From Pectobacterium brasiliense (lineage in GTDB: Bacteria; Pseudomonadota; Gammaproteobacteria; Enterobacterales; Enterobacteriaceae), in the NCBI RefSeq assembly GCF_016950255.1, contig NZ_JACGFN010000001.1:992001-1056000 (forward strand): 64,000 nt of DNA. Direction: 5' to 3'. Positions 37,065-46,958 of the stretch are shown here, in pieces (position 1 is the first letter of the stretch; each line of letters opens with the position of its first letter). The translations under genes were made by a program, and so were the position numbers. Below the pieces are notes generated by a model that was not told the DNA's origin, made no database searches, and saw nothing but the letters and a program-made list of their open reading frames with translations.

Positions 37065-38407
37065 ACCGCCTTGCCGGCATTCGCCAGCGCGTTTGGCAAA
37101 CGCTGCGCGATACGTTCCAGAACCACATCTCGCAGAGACTCGTTTTCAATCGCTTCTGTGACTTCCGCCGCAAAGGCGAAGATGATCATCTGTTGCGCAT
37201 CCTGCTGCGTAATACCACGAGAACGCAGATAGAACAGCTGTTCTTCGTCCATACGACCAATCGTGGCACCGTGACTGCATTTCACGTCGTCGGCGTAGAT
37301 TTCCAACTGCGGCTTGGTATCAACCTCAGCCAGTCGACCCAGCAGCAGGTTGTTGTTAGTCATCTGTCCGTCAGTTTTCAGCGCATGCGGCGCAACTTTG
37401 ATCATGCCGTTAAACACCGCTCTGGCGCGATCGTTGACGATGACTTTATGCAACTGGCGGCTTTCGCCATAGCCCTGATTATGCTCAAGATACGTTCGCG
37501 TATCGCACACTTCGCTGCCAACTGGCAGGATCAGGCTGTTCATGGACAGATTAGTGCCTTCGCCATTCAACTGGGCGCTGGTGTTATGACGCGTCAGACC
37601 CGCACCCAGCAAGAAGCTGTGACTACGAACCCGAGCATCACGCGCCAGAACCAGATCGTTATGCGCGAAGTGGTAGCCTGCCGCCGCTTCAAACGCCAGC
37701 TTATAATGGCTAACCTGGCTATTTTCTGCCGCGTTCACCGTCAGACGTGCGCCAGTAAAGTGCGCATGCTCATCCAGACTGACGTAGTGCTCGATAATTT
37801 CCGCACTCGCGCCACGCTCAACGTTCAGGTGATGACGATGGTGAACCGTGTTCAACGCGGCTTCCTGGCTGCTGCTAATGTGCAACAGATAAAGCGGCTT
37901 TTCCGCCTGCTGTCCGGCCGCCAGATGAATGAGCGTACTTGTGCTAGCCAGACTTTCGGTCAGGTGCAGGAACACTTCGGACTGGATGGCTGCAGGCAGC
38001 ACGCCATGCGCACGCGCCGCCTGTACGTCAACCTGATAAGGTCCCCAGGCGCTGTCGCTGAGTTCGGCATTGAAAACGCCATCGACAAACACCAGACGCC
38101 AGCTATCTACTGCTAAAGCCAGAGCGTCTACCGCTGCACGATCGAGAGACGGTGCCTGTGGTGCGACAAATTCGTTGCTCAGCAAGCCATCCAGCGGCGT
38201 GTATTTCCAGTGCTCATGCTTACGGTGCGGTAAGCCAAGGCGCACCACGTCCTGCCAGTGCTGGTTCGCTTCTTCAGAACGGCGCGATGCATCGCGTTCA
38301 AACAGACCATGCCATTGCTGCAGCGCCTGCTCTTGTTTCTGTGCGATGCTGGTTTTACCCGTCGCGTTATCGCCCGTCACCTTATTGCTCGTCGGTAAGC
38401 CAGCCAT
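37061..38407 (-). CDS. sufD: Fe-S assembly scaffold subunit SufD
   Basis: Partner of SufB in the SufBC2D scaffold. 448 aa. The beta-helix core is seen in [20 protein letters not shown] and [20 protein letters not shown], and the C-terminal [20 protein letters not shown] contains the conserved histidine near the cluster-assembly site. It overlaps sufC by 26 bp and sufS by four. Confidence 0.95.
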   Translation of the reverse strand: MAGLPTSNKVTGDNATGKTSIAQKQEQALQQWHGLFERDASRRSEEANQHWQDVVRLGLPHRKHEHWKYTPLDGLLSNEFVAPQAPSLDRAAVDALALAVDSWRLVFVDGVFNAELSDSAWGPYQVDVQAARAHGVLPAAIQSEVFLHLTESLASTSTLIHLAAGQQAEKPLYLLHISSSQEAALNTVHHRHHLNVERGASAEIIEHYVSLDEHAHFTGARLTVNAAENSQVSHYKLAFEAAAGYHFAHNDLVLARDARVRSHSFLLGAGLTRHNTSAQLNGEGTNLSMNSLILPVGSEVCDTRTYLEHNQGYGESRQLHKVIVNDRARAVFNGMIKVAPHALKTDGQMTNNNLLLGRLAEVDTKPQLEIYADDVKCSHGATIGRMDEEQLFYLRSRGITQQDAQQMIIFAFAAEVTEAIENESLRDVVLERIAQRLPNALANAGKAV

Positions 38408-39128
38408 AGCCTTGCTCCTCCAACTGTTTCACCAGCGAGAAATCACCGGATTTCACAATGCGCCCTTGATACAGAACGTGGACGTGATCCGGTTTGATGT
38501 AATCAAGAATACGCTGGTAGTGCGTGACGATGATGAACGAACGCTTGCCGTCGCGCAGCGAGTTCACACCGTTAGAGACGATTTTCAGTGCATCAATGTC
38601 CAGGCCGGAGTCGGTTTCATCCAGAATGCACAGATCCGGCTCCAGCGCCGCCATCTGCAGAATATCGTTACGCTTCTTCTCACCACCGGAGAAGCCCACG
38701 TTGACCGAACGGGTCAGCAAATCTTCCGGCATATTCAATAACGTGATCTTTTCTTCGATAAAGTCGGCGAAGTCAAAGCGATCCAGCGGTTCCTGCTCGC
38801 GGTATTTACGCACCGCGTTAACGGAGGTTTGCAGGAAGAACTGGTTGCTGACGCCGGGGATCTCGACAGGGTACTGAAACGCCATGAAGACGCCTTCGCC
38901 CGCACGATCTTCTGGAGACAACTCCAGCAGATCTTTCCCTTTGAAGTTCACCGAACCGTCGGTCACTTCATATTCTTCGCGTCCAGCCAGCGTCGCGGAC
39001 AGCGTACTTTTTCCTGAGCCATTCGGGCCCATAATCGCGTGAACTTCACCCGGCTTAATGGTGAGATTAAGCCCTTTGATGATCTCTTTGCCTTCTACGC
39101 TGACTTTTAAATTTTCGATGCTTAACAT
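38382..39128 (-). CDS. sufC: Suf ATPase SufC
   Basis: ABC-type ATPase that drives the SufB-SufD scaffold. 248 aa. Walker A IMGPNGSGKSTLSATLAG, ABC signature VGFSGGEKKRNDILQMAA, Walker B PDLCILDETDSGLD. ATG at 39128 has a strong GGAAGGA site; an upstream in-frame start at 39143 lacks one. A 96-bp gap with a hairpin and a Fur-like sequence separates it from sufB. Confidence 0.96.
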   Translation of the reverse strand: MLSIENLKVSVEGKEIIKGLNLTIKPGEVHAIMGPNGSGKSTLSATLAGREEYEVTDGSVNFKGKDLLELSPEDRAGEGVFMAFQYPVEIPGVSNQFFLQTSVNAVRKYREQEPLDRFDFADFIEEKITLLNMPEDLLTRSVNVGFSGGEKKRNDILQMAALEPDLCILDETDSGLDIDALKIVSNGVNSLRDGKRSFIIVTHYQRILDYIKPDHVHVLYQGRIVKSGDFSLVKQLEEQGYGWLTDEQ

Positions 39129-39172
39129 GCTTATTCCTTCCAACGCCCAATGTGGCGAGCGCTTAATGAATT

Positions 39173-39213
39173 CCGGGACCGATGATTCTCATTATTCTCT
39201 GTGAAAATCCCGG
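39173..39213 (-). promoter_or_regulatory. Hairpin and Fur-like sequence between sufB and sufC
   Basis: CCGGGA (39173-39178) pairs with TCCCGG (39208-39213). Between them, read on the minus strand, AATAATGAGAATCAT resembles a Fur box core; extended to 19 bp it matches GATAATGATAATCATTATC at 13 positions. It could be an internal control point or a messenger-processing structure. Neither is established. Confidence 0.35.
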
Positions 39214-39224
39214 TAACCGCCGAA

Positions 39225-40724
39225 TTAACCCACGCTGTGTTCCAGGCTAATCGCCAGTAACTTTTGTGCTTCTACCGCAAATTCCAACGGCAATTCAGAG
39301 AAGACGTCCTTACAGAATCCGTTCACGATCATCGAGATGGCGTCATCTTCGCTGATACCGCGTTGCAGACAGTAGAACAGCTGGTCTTCACCAATTTTCG
39401 AAGTCGTCGCTTCGTGCTCCAGTTGCGCCGTATTGTTGCGTACTTCCACATACGGGAAGGTGTGCGCGCCGCACTCGCTGCCGATCAACATGGAGTCACA
39501 CTGGGTGAAGTTACGGGCGTTGGTCGCGCTCGGCATGATCTTCACCAGACCGCGGTAGGTGTTCTCACTGCGTCCGGCGGAAATCCCTTTAGAGATAATG
39601 GTTGAACGGGTGTTTTTACCGATGTGAATCATCTTGGTGCCGGTATCGGCCTGCTGACGACCATTGGTCAACGCGACAGAGAAGAATTCACCGACGGAGT
39701 AGTCACCGCGCAGAATAACGCTCGGGTATTTCCAGGTGATTGCGGAGCCGGTTTCTGACTGCGTCCAGGACATTTTTGAATGCTCGCCTGCACACAGCGC
39801 GCGCTTGGTCACGAAGTTCAGAATCCCGCCTTCGGCGTCATCTTTACCGGAGAACCAGTTCTGCACCGTGGAGTATTTCACTTCGGCATTCTTGTTGATG
39901 ATGACTTCCACCACCGCAGCGTGCAGCTGGTAAGTATCACGAACGGGCGCGGAGCAGCCTTCGATGTAGCTGACGTAGCTGTCATCATCGGCGATCAGGA
40001 TCGTACGCTCGAACTGACCGGTTTTCGCCGCATTGATGCGGAAATACGTCGACAGTTCCATCGGGCAGCGCACGCCTTTCGGGATGTACACAAACGTGCC
40101 GTCGGAGGCGACCGCCGAGTTCAGCGCCGCAAAGAAGTTGTCGTTCGCCGGAACGACCGTACCGAGATACTGCCGCACCAGATCGGGATGATCCTGAATC
40201 GCCTCGCTGAATGAGCAGAAGATAATGCCTTTTTCAGCCAGCTCATGCCGATACGTGGTCGCAACAGAGACGGAGTCGAAAATCGCATCGACCGCCACTT
40301 TCTTGCCTTCACGGACAGGAACGCCCAGTTGATTAAACGCGTTCTCTACTTCGCTGGTCAGGTAATTATTCACGTCCGTAATCCCGGATTGCTGCTTGGC
40401 GCCGGGCTCAGAGCCGCAGCTGTCATCGCAGTTACCGCAGGAAGGCGCGGAATAATAGCTATAGTCCTGATAGTCCAGTTTCTCGTAATGGGCTTTCAGC
40501 CAATGCGGTTCTTCCATCTCCAGCCACGCTTTGTAGGCGTTGAGACGGAATTCCAGCATCCACTCAGGTTCGTTACGCTTCGCCGAAATCGCCCGTACGA
40601 CATCTTCGTTGATGCCGTGCGCCAGCTCATCGGTTTCCAACTGCGTGAAGAAACCTTCTTTATAGCGTCCATCACCCATCCAGATCTGGACATCATCAGG
40701 TACATCTACCGTGCTACGTGCCAT
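39225..40724 (-). CDS. sufB: Fe-S assembly scaffold SufB
   Basis: Core scaffold on which [4Fe-4S] clusters form with SufC and SufD. 499 aa. Conserved segments: [48 protein letters not shown] and the late [20 protein letters not shown] and [20 protein letters not shown]. It follows sufA by 13 bp. Confidence 0.96.
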   Translation of the reverse strand: MARSTVDVPDDVQIWMGDGRYKEGFFTQLETDELAHGINEDVVRAISAKRNEPEWMLEFRLNAYKAWLEMEEPHWLKAHYEKLDYQDYSYYSAPSCGNCDDSCGSEPGAKQQSGITDVNNYLTSEVENAFNQLGVPVREGKKVAVDAIFDSVSVATTYRHELAEKGIIFCSFSEAIQDHPDLVRQYLGTVVPANDNFFAALNSAVASDGTFVYIPKGVRCPMELSTYFRINAAKTGQFERTILIADDDSYVSYIEGCSAPVRDTYQLHAAVVEVIINKNAEVKYSTVQNWFSGKDDAEGGILNFVTKRALCAGEHSKMSWTQSETGSAITWKYPSVILRGDYSVGEFFSVALTNGRQQADTGTKMIHIGKNTRSTIISKGISAGRSENTYRGLVKIMPSATNARNFTQCDSMLIGSECGAHTFPYVEVRNNTAQLEHEATTSKIGEDQLFYCLQRGISEDDAISMIVNGFCKDVFSELPLEFAVEAQKLLAISLEHSVG

Positions 40725-40737
40725 AATTTTTCATCAC

Positions 40738-41109
40738 TTAAATGCCAAAGCTTTCGCCACATCCACAAGCATGCTGCGCTCTGGGATTATTAAACTTGAA
40801 TATCTGATTCAGCCCTTCACGGACGAAATCAAGTTCTGTGCCGTCAATGAAAGGCATCGCTTTCAGTGGGACATACAGTTTTGCACCATCACGTTCGAAT
40901 ACCAGATCGTCGGTCTCGAACTCCTGTACCAGATCCAGCACATAGCCAAACCCCGCACAGCCTGATTGTTTAACGCCGAGCCGTAGTCCTTGCACGGCTT
41001 CATCCTGCTTCATCAGATTCTTAATCTGCTTCACGGCGCTGTCGGTCAACGTCAATCCTTGCCAGACATTTTCATCCAGTGAAAACGTCCCTACATTTTC
41101 CGCTTGCAT
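40738..41109 (-). CDS. sufA: A-type Fe-S carrier SufA
   Basis: 123-aa cluster carrier that moves Fe-S from the SufBCD scaffold to target proteins. The three conserved cysteines are in KQSGCAGFGYVLDL and the C-terminal CGCGESFGI. It is first in the suf operon. Upstream there are iron-control-like sequences. Confidence 0.95.
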   Translation of the reverse strand: MQAENVGTFSLDENVWQGLTLTDSAVKQIKNLMKQDEAVQGLRLGVKQSGCAGFGYVLDLVQEFETDDLVFERDGAKLYVPLKAMPFIDGTELDFVREGLNQIFKFNNPRAQHACGCGESFGI

Positions 41110-41350
41110 ATGGAATACCTCATTGCGTGTGGTACCAGTTTTAGGCTGGTTTCCCCTAATGTTAGTGATAATGAAACTAGCTTCAACCTCTTGTTTCGCA
41201 GGGCTATTCGTAACATTTCGGTTTTTAGCGAGCCAATAGCGCTATTTTACACGTCTCTGACGCGCCAAACAATGCGGCAATAAACCAACTAACCAATTGA
41301 TAATAAATGAATTATAAGTATCACTCAGATCCCTTTCGGGAAGGAAAAAA

Positions 41351-41374
41351 TTATCATCTCGTTATCATTATTAT
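41351..41374 (-). promoter_or_regulatory. Possible Fur site upstream of sufA
   Basis: On the minus strand AATAATGATAACGAGATG contains the Fur half ATAATGATAA with a weak second half. It sits about 240 bp before the sufA start. suf is Fur-repressed in E. coli. IscR and OxyR sites were not identified. The 426-bp gap from sufA to the next gene is otherwise AT-rich and non-coding. Confidence 0.4.
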
Positions 41375-41497
41375 AACATTTATCGGCGATACCTATTTGT
41401 AAAACAGGGAAGGTATATGAAGATTTATGTGATTTCCGATCGGACTTTTGACGTTAAAGCACGTTTTGCCCATTGATCATGGCCTTTTTTATCAATA

Positions 41498-41518
41498 TGA
41501 TAATGATTATCATTTCAT
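41498..41518 (+). promoter_or_regulatory. Strong Fur box upstream of the gene at 41536
   Basis: TGATAATGATTATCATTTCA. Aligned to the 19-bp Fur consensus it matches at 15 positions with a perfect ATGATTATCAT centre, and it lies inside a longer AT-rich palindrome. It is only 18 bp from the ATG, so Fur binding should block transcription. Confidence 0.8.
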
Positions 41519-41535
41519 ATTCAGGATCGATAACC

Positions 41536-41937
41536 ATGCTTTCCGTGAATGCCTGGCTGCAGCACAACATTGACGAATATAAATTTCAGATTCGCGATGC
41601 CACCGTTGATTTCTATATGGCGGAAGCTCGCTTAAACCGTCCGGGAAGCAATATTGACCACTTACGTCGCTTTCATAACGCCTGCATGGACATGGTTGAA
41701 CTCTGTCTGAGAAATGGCGATGACGACAGCTATCTGCACGCATTGGTCAAGTTACACAATCGGCTGATTAAAGAGATTAATAATGAAGGGCGTTGCCACC
41801 TCTTTCGAGTGCAAAGCTACTACTTTGCCCGTAACACGCTGAAGTCGATTTGCCATCAGTTAAGCATGCAGGGTTCATGGGATAAAGCCACCGCATTTCA
41901 GACCGACTTCGTTAAGCGCGTGCCGTTTCTCCCCTGA
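41536..41937 (+). CDS. Unrecognised small protein behind a Fur box
   Basis: 133 aa, start MLSVNAWLQHNIDEYKFQ. ATG at 41536 has AGGA about ten bases upstream; the frame can be extended to 41473, but those 21 residues cover the Fur box and are mere hydrophobic filler (MAFFINMIMIIISYS). The product has no signal peptide or membrane segment. It looks alpha-helical, with many His, Asn and Arg residues and a C-terminus rich in aromatics (RVQSYYFARNTLKSICHQ; FQTDFVKRVPFLP). I do not recognise a family. It is divergent from sufA and convergent with menI. The strong Fur box implies expression under iron starvation. Confidence 0.75.
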   Translation: MLSVNAWLQHNIDEYKFQIRDATVDFYMAEARLNRPGSNIDHLRRFHNACMDMVELCLRNGDDDSYLHALVKLHNRLIKEINNEGRCHLFRVQSYYFARNTLKSICHQLSMQGSWDKATAFQTDFVKRVPFLP

Positions 41938-41943
41938 AGAACC

Positions 41944-41993
41944 ATGTTTTCTTGAGAACAATGTTTTCTTGAGAACAATGTTTTCCCAGAACA
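41944..41993. repeat. Three-copy 17-bp tandem repeat
   Basis: ATGTTTTCTTGAGAACA at 41944-41960 and 41961-41977 (identical), then a 16-bp variant ATGTTTTCCCAGAACA at 41978-41993. Each unit is nearly self-complementary. It lies between the converging ends of the Fur-box gene and menI. Confidence 0.85.
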
Positions 41994-41994
41994 A

Positions 41995-42025
41995 CGAAAC
42001 CAGACCCGCCAGCAATCTGGTTTCG
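41995..42025. terminator. Bidirectional terminator-like hairpin before menI end
   Basis: CGAAACCAGA and TCTGGTTTCG form a perfect 10-bp stem between two converging genes. U tracts are poor on both sides, so efficiency is uncertain. Confidence 0.6.
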
Positions 42026-42035
42026 TGCTTCATGC

Positions 42036-42452
42036 TTACGGCGTAATGACCGACGTCGTCAGACGTGAAATGCAGCACAGGCGATTCTGATTATCAAAAA
42101 TCTCAATCTGCCACACCTGGCTACGGCGGCCAACGTGAAGCGCCCGGCATACGCCCCGCACTTCTCCTTCACGCACGGCTCGCAGATGGTTAGCATTGAT
42201 TTCAAGCCCCACTACCTGCTGATCGCCTTCAGAACACAGATAGCCCGCGACGGAACCCAGCGATTCCGCAAGCACGACGGACGCACCGCCGTGCAATAAG
42301 CCAAATGGCTGACGCGTGCGAGAATCCACTGGCATCACCGCTTCCAGATAATCCTCCGCGATATGGGTATAGCGGATACCGACATGGCCCACCATACACG
42401 TTTGACTCGGTTCGTTAAGTTGCTCAAGCGTAACCTGTCGTTTCCATAGCAT
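42036..42452 (-). CDS. menI: 1,4-dihydroxy-2-naphthoyl-CoA thioesterase MenI
   Basis: Hot-dog-fold thioesterase of menaquinone synthesis, the quinone used by the anaerobic Nap and Nrf chains here. 138 aa from MLWKRQVTLEQLN. The family core MPVDSRTRQPFGLLHGGASV with the catalytic glutamate in VVLAESLGSVAGY is intact. The start overlaps the ydiJ stop in ATGA, as in E. coli ydiJ-ydiI; the longer frame lies inside ydiJ. Confidence 0.94.
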   Translation of the reverse strand: MLWKRQVTLEQLNEPSQTCMVGHVGIRYTHIAEDYLEAVMPVDSRTRQPFGLLHGGASVVLAESLGSVAGYLCSEGDQQVVGLEINANHLRAVREGEVRGVCRALHVGRRSQVWQIEIFDNQNRLCCISRLTTSVITP

Positions 42453-45400
42453 CAGATAATCTCCAGCAAGGCCTGTAGCGGATGGCGCAATGCGCTGCCC
42501 TCCATGCGTTTCACCTGACTGCGACACGAATAGCCGGTAGTCAGACAGCGTTTCTGCGGTAACTTCTGCAACACCTGCTGCCAGGACAGTGCATAGATTC
42601 CCTGCGAGTTGACGAGGTTCTTGGTTTCATGCCCGTAGGTTCCCGCCATGCCGCAGCAGCCGACGCTGACATTCTCCAGTTTGGCACCAAAGCGCGAGAA
42701 AATGTCGGACCACTGTTTCGTGCTGATCGGCAGCGCCGTGGTTTCCGTACAGTGACCCAGCAGATACCAGGATTCGCCAGTGGCAGGCTGCGGCGTGCTG
42801 TCTGCCAATGCCGTCACCAGCCATTCATGCACCAGCTGCACCTGGAAATCGCCCCGTTTCTCGCCCAAAATTTCACGGTATTCGTCGCGATAGCACAGCA
42901 CCAGCGCCGGATCGACGCCCACCATCGGCATCCCTAATTTAGCGACACGGTTCAGGAAATCTGCCGTCTTCGAGGCCGTTTTGGCAAAGCGTTGCAGGAA
43001 GCCTTTAATGTGTTGCGCCTTCCCGTTCGGCGAGAACGGCAACAGCACCGGTTTCAGCTTCAGCTTTTCGATCAGATGGACGAAATCTGCCACCACTTGC
43101 GCATCGTAATAGCTGGTAAACGGATCCTGCACGATCAACACGTACTGCTGGCGCGCCGCTTCCGGCAACTGTTCCAGCTGTTCCAGCGTGGTGTTAACGC
43201 CGCTATGTCCGGCAAACTGCTGGCGCAGCGACGGCGATGACAGCAGGGGCAAATCGACCATACCGATCTGGCTGCGGCTCAGGTTATTCAGCAGCGGCAT
43301 TTTCAGGAAGAAGTTAAACGTCTTCGGGCTGCGCGCCATCAGTGGCGCATAGCTTTCGACACCGGCGACCAGATAGTCACGCACCGGACGCAGATAGCGT
43401 GTGTGGTAAAGTTGCAGGAAGCGAGAGCGGAAACCGGGCACGTCAATCTTGATAGGACATTGCGTTGAGCACGCTTTACACGCCAGACAGCCCGACATCG
43501 CGTCTTTGACTTCGTGCGAGAAATCGTAATCGCCTTGCTTTGCCTGCCAGGTATTGCGGGTCTTCTGGATAAAGGCGCGCAGGCTCAGCTTCTGCTGCGG
43601 CAACGCGTTCTCCAACGCGACGGGATCGACGCCCTGCTCCGCCAGCAGACGTAACCATTCACGCACCAGCGTCGCACGGCCTTTCGGGGAATGAATACGG
43701 TTGCCGCTGATTTTCATCGACGGGCACATTGGGCTACGGGCATCAAAGTTAAAGCACAGACCATTGCCGTTACATTCCATCGCGCCACGGAACGCCGTAC
43801 GCACCGTCAGCGGGATCGTGCGATCGTACGTGCCGCGCTTGACCGCATCGACTTTCATCATCGGTGCATCCACATCCAGCGGCGCACAAATCTTCCCGGG
43901 ATTAAGTCGGTTATCAGGATCGAACGCGGCTTTAATACGGCGCAGCTCGGCATACAGTTCCGGCCCAAAGAATTCGGGGCTGTACTCAGCGCGGAAGCCT
44001 TTACCGTGCTCTCCCCACAGCAGACCGCCATATTTGGCCGTCAGCGCGACAATCTGGTCAGAAAGCTGTTTCATCAGCATTTCCTGTTGCGGATCGCACA
44101 TGTCCAGCGCCGGACGAACGTGCAGGACTCCAGCGTCGACGTGGCCGAACATGCCATACGTCAGATTATGGCTGTCTAACAGCGCACGAAACTCTTCGAT
44201 GTAATCGGCCAGATGCTGTGGCGGCACACAGGTATCTTCCGCGAACGGAATGGGCTTCGCCTGCCCTTTGCTATTGCCCAGCAGCCCGACGGCTTTTTTC
44301 CGCATGGCATAAATACGTTCGATACCAGCCAGATCGTTACAGGTTTGGTAGCCAATTACCCCACCTTCTCCGTTTGCCAGCAGCGTATCCAGCCGCTGAC
44401 AGAGCGCGTCGACCTGCCCGTTAATCAGCGCTTCATCATCACCCGCGAATTCAACGATATTCAGACCGAGCATTTCCTGATTAGGCACATCGGTAATCAG
44501 TTCGCTAACGGAATGCCAGACGATATCTTCGCGAGCCAGGTTTAAAACTTTGGAATCCACGGTTTCAACGGACAGCGCCTTCGCTTCCACCATGAACGGC
44601 GCATTGCGCAACGCGGAGTTGAAGGAGTCGTATTTGATATTGACCAGACGGCGGCTCTTCGGCAGCGGCGTGATATCGAGCTTCGCTTCGGTGATAAACG
44701 CCAGCGTGCCTTCCGCCCCAGTCAGAATACGCGTTAGATCAAAGGTACGGAGATCGTCGCTGAACACATGACGCAGGTCATAACCCGTCAGAAAACGATT
44801 CAGCTTAGGGAACTTATCGATAATCAACGCGCGCTGTTCGCGACAGCGGTGCAGCACCGTATGGTAAATACGGCCGATGGCAGAATCTTCTAACGCCAGT
44901 TTCTCTGCCAGCTCTACCGGCATCGCCTGCGTATCCAGCATTTCTCCGCCCAGCAGGACAGCACGCAGCCCCAGCACATGGTCTGAGGTTTTCCCGTACA
45001 CCAGCGAACCCTGTCCTGATGCATCGGTATTGATCATGCCGCCCAGCGTCGCTCGGTTACTGGTCGACAGCTCGGGTGCGAAGAAGTAACCATAAGGCTT
45101 CAGGTACTGGTTAAGCTGATCTTTAATGACGCCCGCTTCGACGCGCACCCAGCCTTGCTCAGGATTGATCTCCAGAATGCGGTTCATATAACGCGACATA
45201 TCGACCACGATGCCGCGATTCAGCGCCTGCCCGTTCGTTCCTGTCCCGCCACCGCGTGGAGTAAAGGTTAGCCCTGAAAAACGCGCCTCGCCCGCCAGCC
45301 GCGAGAGAATCGCGACATCGGCGGTTGAACGGGGGAAAACCACCGCATCCGGCAAAAGTTGATAGATGCTGTTATCCGTTGCCATCGTCAGACGATCGGC

Positions 45401-45505
45401 ATAATTGGTCGCCGTATCGCCCGTGAATCCATTTTTCTTCAATGCTTCCAGAAAATTAAGCACCGGCTGAACCAGCCCGGGAGATTGCGTGATCTGTGGG
45501 ATCAT
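42452..45505 (-). CDS. ydiJ: FAD/Fe-S oxidoreductase YdiJ
   Basis: Large 1017-aa fusion enzyme. The N-terminal FAD-binding (PCMH, about 50-280) domain shows TPRGGGTGTNGQALNRG. FAD-oxidase C-terminal region with HVDAGVLHVRPALD and WGEHGKGFRAEYSPEFFG. Then a ferredoxin-like domain (MSGCLACKACSTQCPIKIDV) and a CCG-type C-terminal region (VSVGCCGMAGTYGHE). I recall E. coli YdiJ being linked to D-2-hydroxyglutarate oxidation; this is family knowledge, not seen in the sequence. ATG at 45505 (MIPQITQSPG) matches E. coli; the longer start at 45529 is less likely. Confidence 0.93.
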   Translation of the reverse strand: MIPQITQSPGLVQPVLNFLEALKKNGFTGDTATNYADRLTMATDNSIYQLLPDAVVFPRSTADVAILSRLAGEARFSGLTFTPRGGGTGTNGQALNRGIVVDMSRYMNRILEINPEQGWVRVEAGVIKDQLNQYLKPYGYFFAPELSTSNRATLGGMINTDASGQGSLVYGKTSDHVLGLRAVLLGGEMLDTQAMPVELAEKLALEDSAIGRIYHTVLHRCREQRALIIDKFPKLNRFLTGYDLRHVFSDDLRTFDLTRILTGAEGTLAFITEAKLDITPLPKSRRLVNIKYDSFNSALRNAPFMVEAKALSVETVDSKVLNLAREDIVWHSVSELITDVPNQEMLGLNIVEFAGDDEALINGQVDALCQRLDTLLANGEGGVIGYQTCNDLAGIERIYAMRKKAVGLLGNSKGQAKPIPFAEDTCVPPQHLADYIEEFRALLDSHNLTYGMFGHVDAGVLHVRPALDMCDPQQEMLMKQLSDQIVALTAKYGGLLWGEHGKGFRAEYSPEFFGPELYAELRRIKAAFDPDNRLNPGKICAPLDVDAPMMKVDAVKRGTYDRTIPLTVRTAFRGAMECNGNGLCFNFDARSPMCPSMKISGNRIHSPKGRATLVREWLRLLAEQGVDPVALENALPQQKLSLRAFIQKTRNTWQAKQGDYDFSHEVKDAMSGCLACKACSTQCPIKIDVPGFRSRFLQLYHTRYLRPVRDYLVAGVESYAPLMARSPKTFNFFLKMPLLNNLSRSQIGMVDLPLLSSPSLRQQFAGHSGVNTTLEQLEQLPEAARQQYVLIVQDPFTSYYDAQVVADFVHLIEKLKLKPVLLPFSPNGKAQHIKGFLQRFAKTASKTADFLNRVAKLGMPMVGVDPALVLCYRDEYREILGEKRGDFQVQLVHEWLVTALADSTPQPATGESWYLLGHCTETTALPISTKQWSDIFSRFGAKLENVSVGCCGMAGTYGHETKNLVNSQGIYALSWQQVLQKLPQKRCLTTGYSCRSQVKRMEGSALRHPLQALLEII

Positions 45506-45800
45506 TATTTTTTGACCCTGTCCGTACATGATGTGTTTGCCAATATGTCGTGATATGCCTGTGAAGAGCCCGATATAGCCGTTCTGTCATCGGGGACATC
45601 ACGTTTTATCACATTTCGCAATCGTGTGCGCTCCCGGATCGGCAAAAACATACAGCGTGTTGGCTAATGGCCGTTTCACCAACAAAATGTTCAATAGGCT
45701 GTCAAAACCCCCGGAAATATCTCATGATGACGGATGACTACATGGTTTCACCCAAGCAACCTCGCCTAAGCCCTTTCTTTTGCTATTGAGGAATGATTCA

Positions 45801-46910
45801 TTGAGCAAATATTCCCAGCCACCACGATTTGATCTGGCCAGAATCCTGTTCAGTCTGGTGTTTATTACCATCATGATTATTGCCTGTTTTTGGGTGGTAC
45901 AGCCTTTTATTCTGGGATTCGCCTGGGCGTGTATGGTGGTCATTGCCACCTGGCCACTGCTGATTAAATTTCAGGCGCTATTGTGGGGGAGACGTTCTCT
46001 GGCCGTGCTCGTGATGACGCTGCTGCTCATCCTGCTATTTATTGTCCCGATTGCCGTTCTTGTCAGCAGCGTGGTGGAGAACAGTTCGGCGCTAATGAGT
46101 TGGGGAGCCAGACAGGAAAACTTTTCGCCGCCAACGCTGGAGTGGCTGACGTCCATTCCTTTAGTCGGTGAGAAATTGTTCAACAGCTGGCAGGCGCTGT
46201 TACAAAGCGGCGGCAGCGGTTTGTTCGCCAAGGTGCAACCCTATTTTGGTAAAACTGCAACCTGGCTGGTTGCACAAGCGGCGCATGTTGGGCGTTTTCT
46301 GATGCACTGTTCCCTGATGCTTATTTTCAGCGCCCTGCTCTATTACAAGGGTGAGGCCGTCGCGAAAGCTGTGCGACATTTCGCTATCCGGCTGGGACAG
46401 GAGCGCGGCGATGCCGCGGTGATTCTGGCCGCGCAGTCAATTCGCGCCGTCGCGCTAGGCGTGGTGGTAACGGCCATCGTGCAATCGGTATTAGGCGGAA
46501 TTGGTCTGGGGCTGTCTGGGATTCCTTATACCACGCTATTAACCGTTCTGATGTTTCTGTGTTGTCTGGCACAGTTAGGGCCGCTTCCGGTATTGATTCC
46601 TGCCATTATCTGGCTGTATTGGACGGGCGATAACACCTGGGGCACCATTTTGCTGGTCTGGAGCTGCGTCGTTGGCACCATCGATAACGTTATCCGCCCG
46701 GTATTAATCAAAATGGGTGCCGATCTTCCTATGTTGTTGATTCTGTCCGGCGTGATTGGCGGATTGCTGGCGTTTGGCATGATAGGGATATTTATTGGCC
46801 CGGTCGTCCTCGCCGTTTCCTATCGTCTGCTGTTTGCCTGGATGCGTGAAATACCTGAACCGCAAAACATCCTTTCCGTTAATGCGTCTAACACGCCAGA
46901 TAAAGAGTAA
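45801..46910 (+). CDS. ydiK: AI-2E family membrane transporter YdiK
   Basis: Inner-membrane permease of the AI-2 exporter-like (PerM/YdiK) superfamily; substrate unknown. About 369 aa with seven to eight membrane segments, beginning ARILFSLVFITIMIIACFWV and VVQPFILGFAWACMVVIATW, and a family-typical LPVLIPAIIWLYWTGDNTW near the C-terminus. I place the start at TTG 45801 (LSKYSQPPRFD) because GAGGA lies ten bases upstream. Other in-frame TTG codons at 45780 and 45786 are possible. E. coli has ydiJ then ydiK in the same arrangement. Confidence 0.88.
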   Translation: MSKYSQPPRFDLARILFSLVFITIMIIACFWVVQPFILGFAWACMVVIATWPLLIKFQALLWGRRSLAVLVMTLLLILLFIVPIAVLVSSVVENSSALMSWGARQENFSPPTLEWLTSIPLVGEKLFNSWQALLQSGGSGLFAKVQPYFGKTATWLVAQAAHVGRFLMHCSLMLIFSALLYYKGEAVAKAVRHFAIRLGQERGDAAVILAAQSIRAVALGVVVTAIVQSVLGGIGLGLSGIPYTTLLTVLMFLCCLAQLGPLPVLIPAIIWLYWTGDNTWGTILLVWSCVVGTIDNVIRPVLIKMGADLPMLLILSGVIGGLLAFGMIGIFIGPVVLAVSYRLLFAWMREIPEPQNILSVNASNTPDKE

Positions 46911-46936
46911 AACCGACAGTCACCGTTTTCTCTTCC

Positions 46937-46958
46937 CGTGGGCGGTACGCCGCCCACG
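46937..46958 (+). terminator. Hairpin after ydiK
   Basis: CGTGGGCGG-TACG-CCGCCCACG, a perfect 9-bp stem 27 bp after the stop, without a T tract. It is either a weak or factor-dependent terminator or a 3' stabiliser. The remaining ydiK-apbE gap contains AT-rich palindromes (for example TAGGTAAAAATACCTA at about 47049) and the rprA locus. Confidence 0.5.

Noticed and set aside
37193..38116. 307-codon plus-strand frame opposite sufD
   Set aside because: Antisense shadow; sufD is intact and conserved, and this frame has no ribosome site.
41473..41535. N-terminal extension of the Fur-box gene
   Set aside because: It would translate the Fur box itself into a hydrophobic run; the ATG at 41536 is more sensible.
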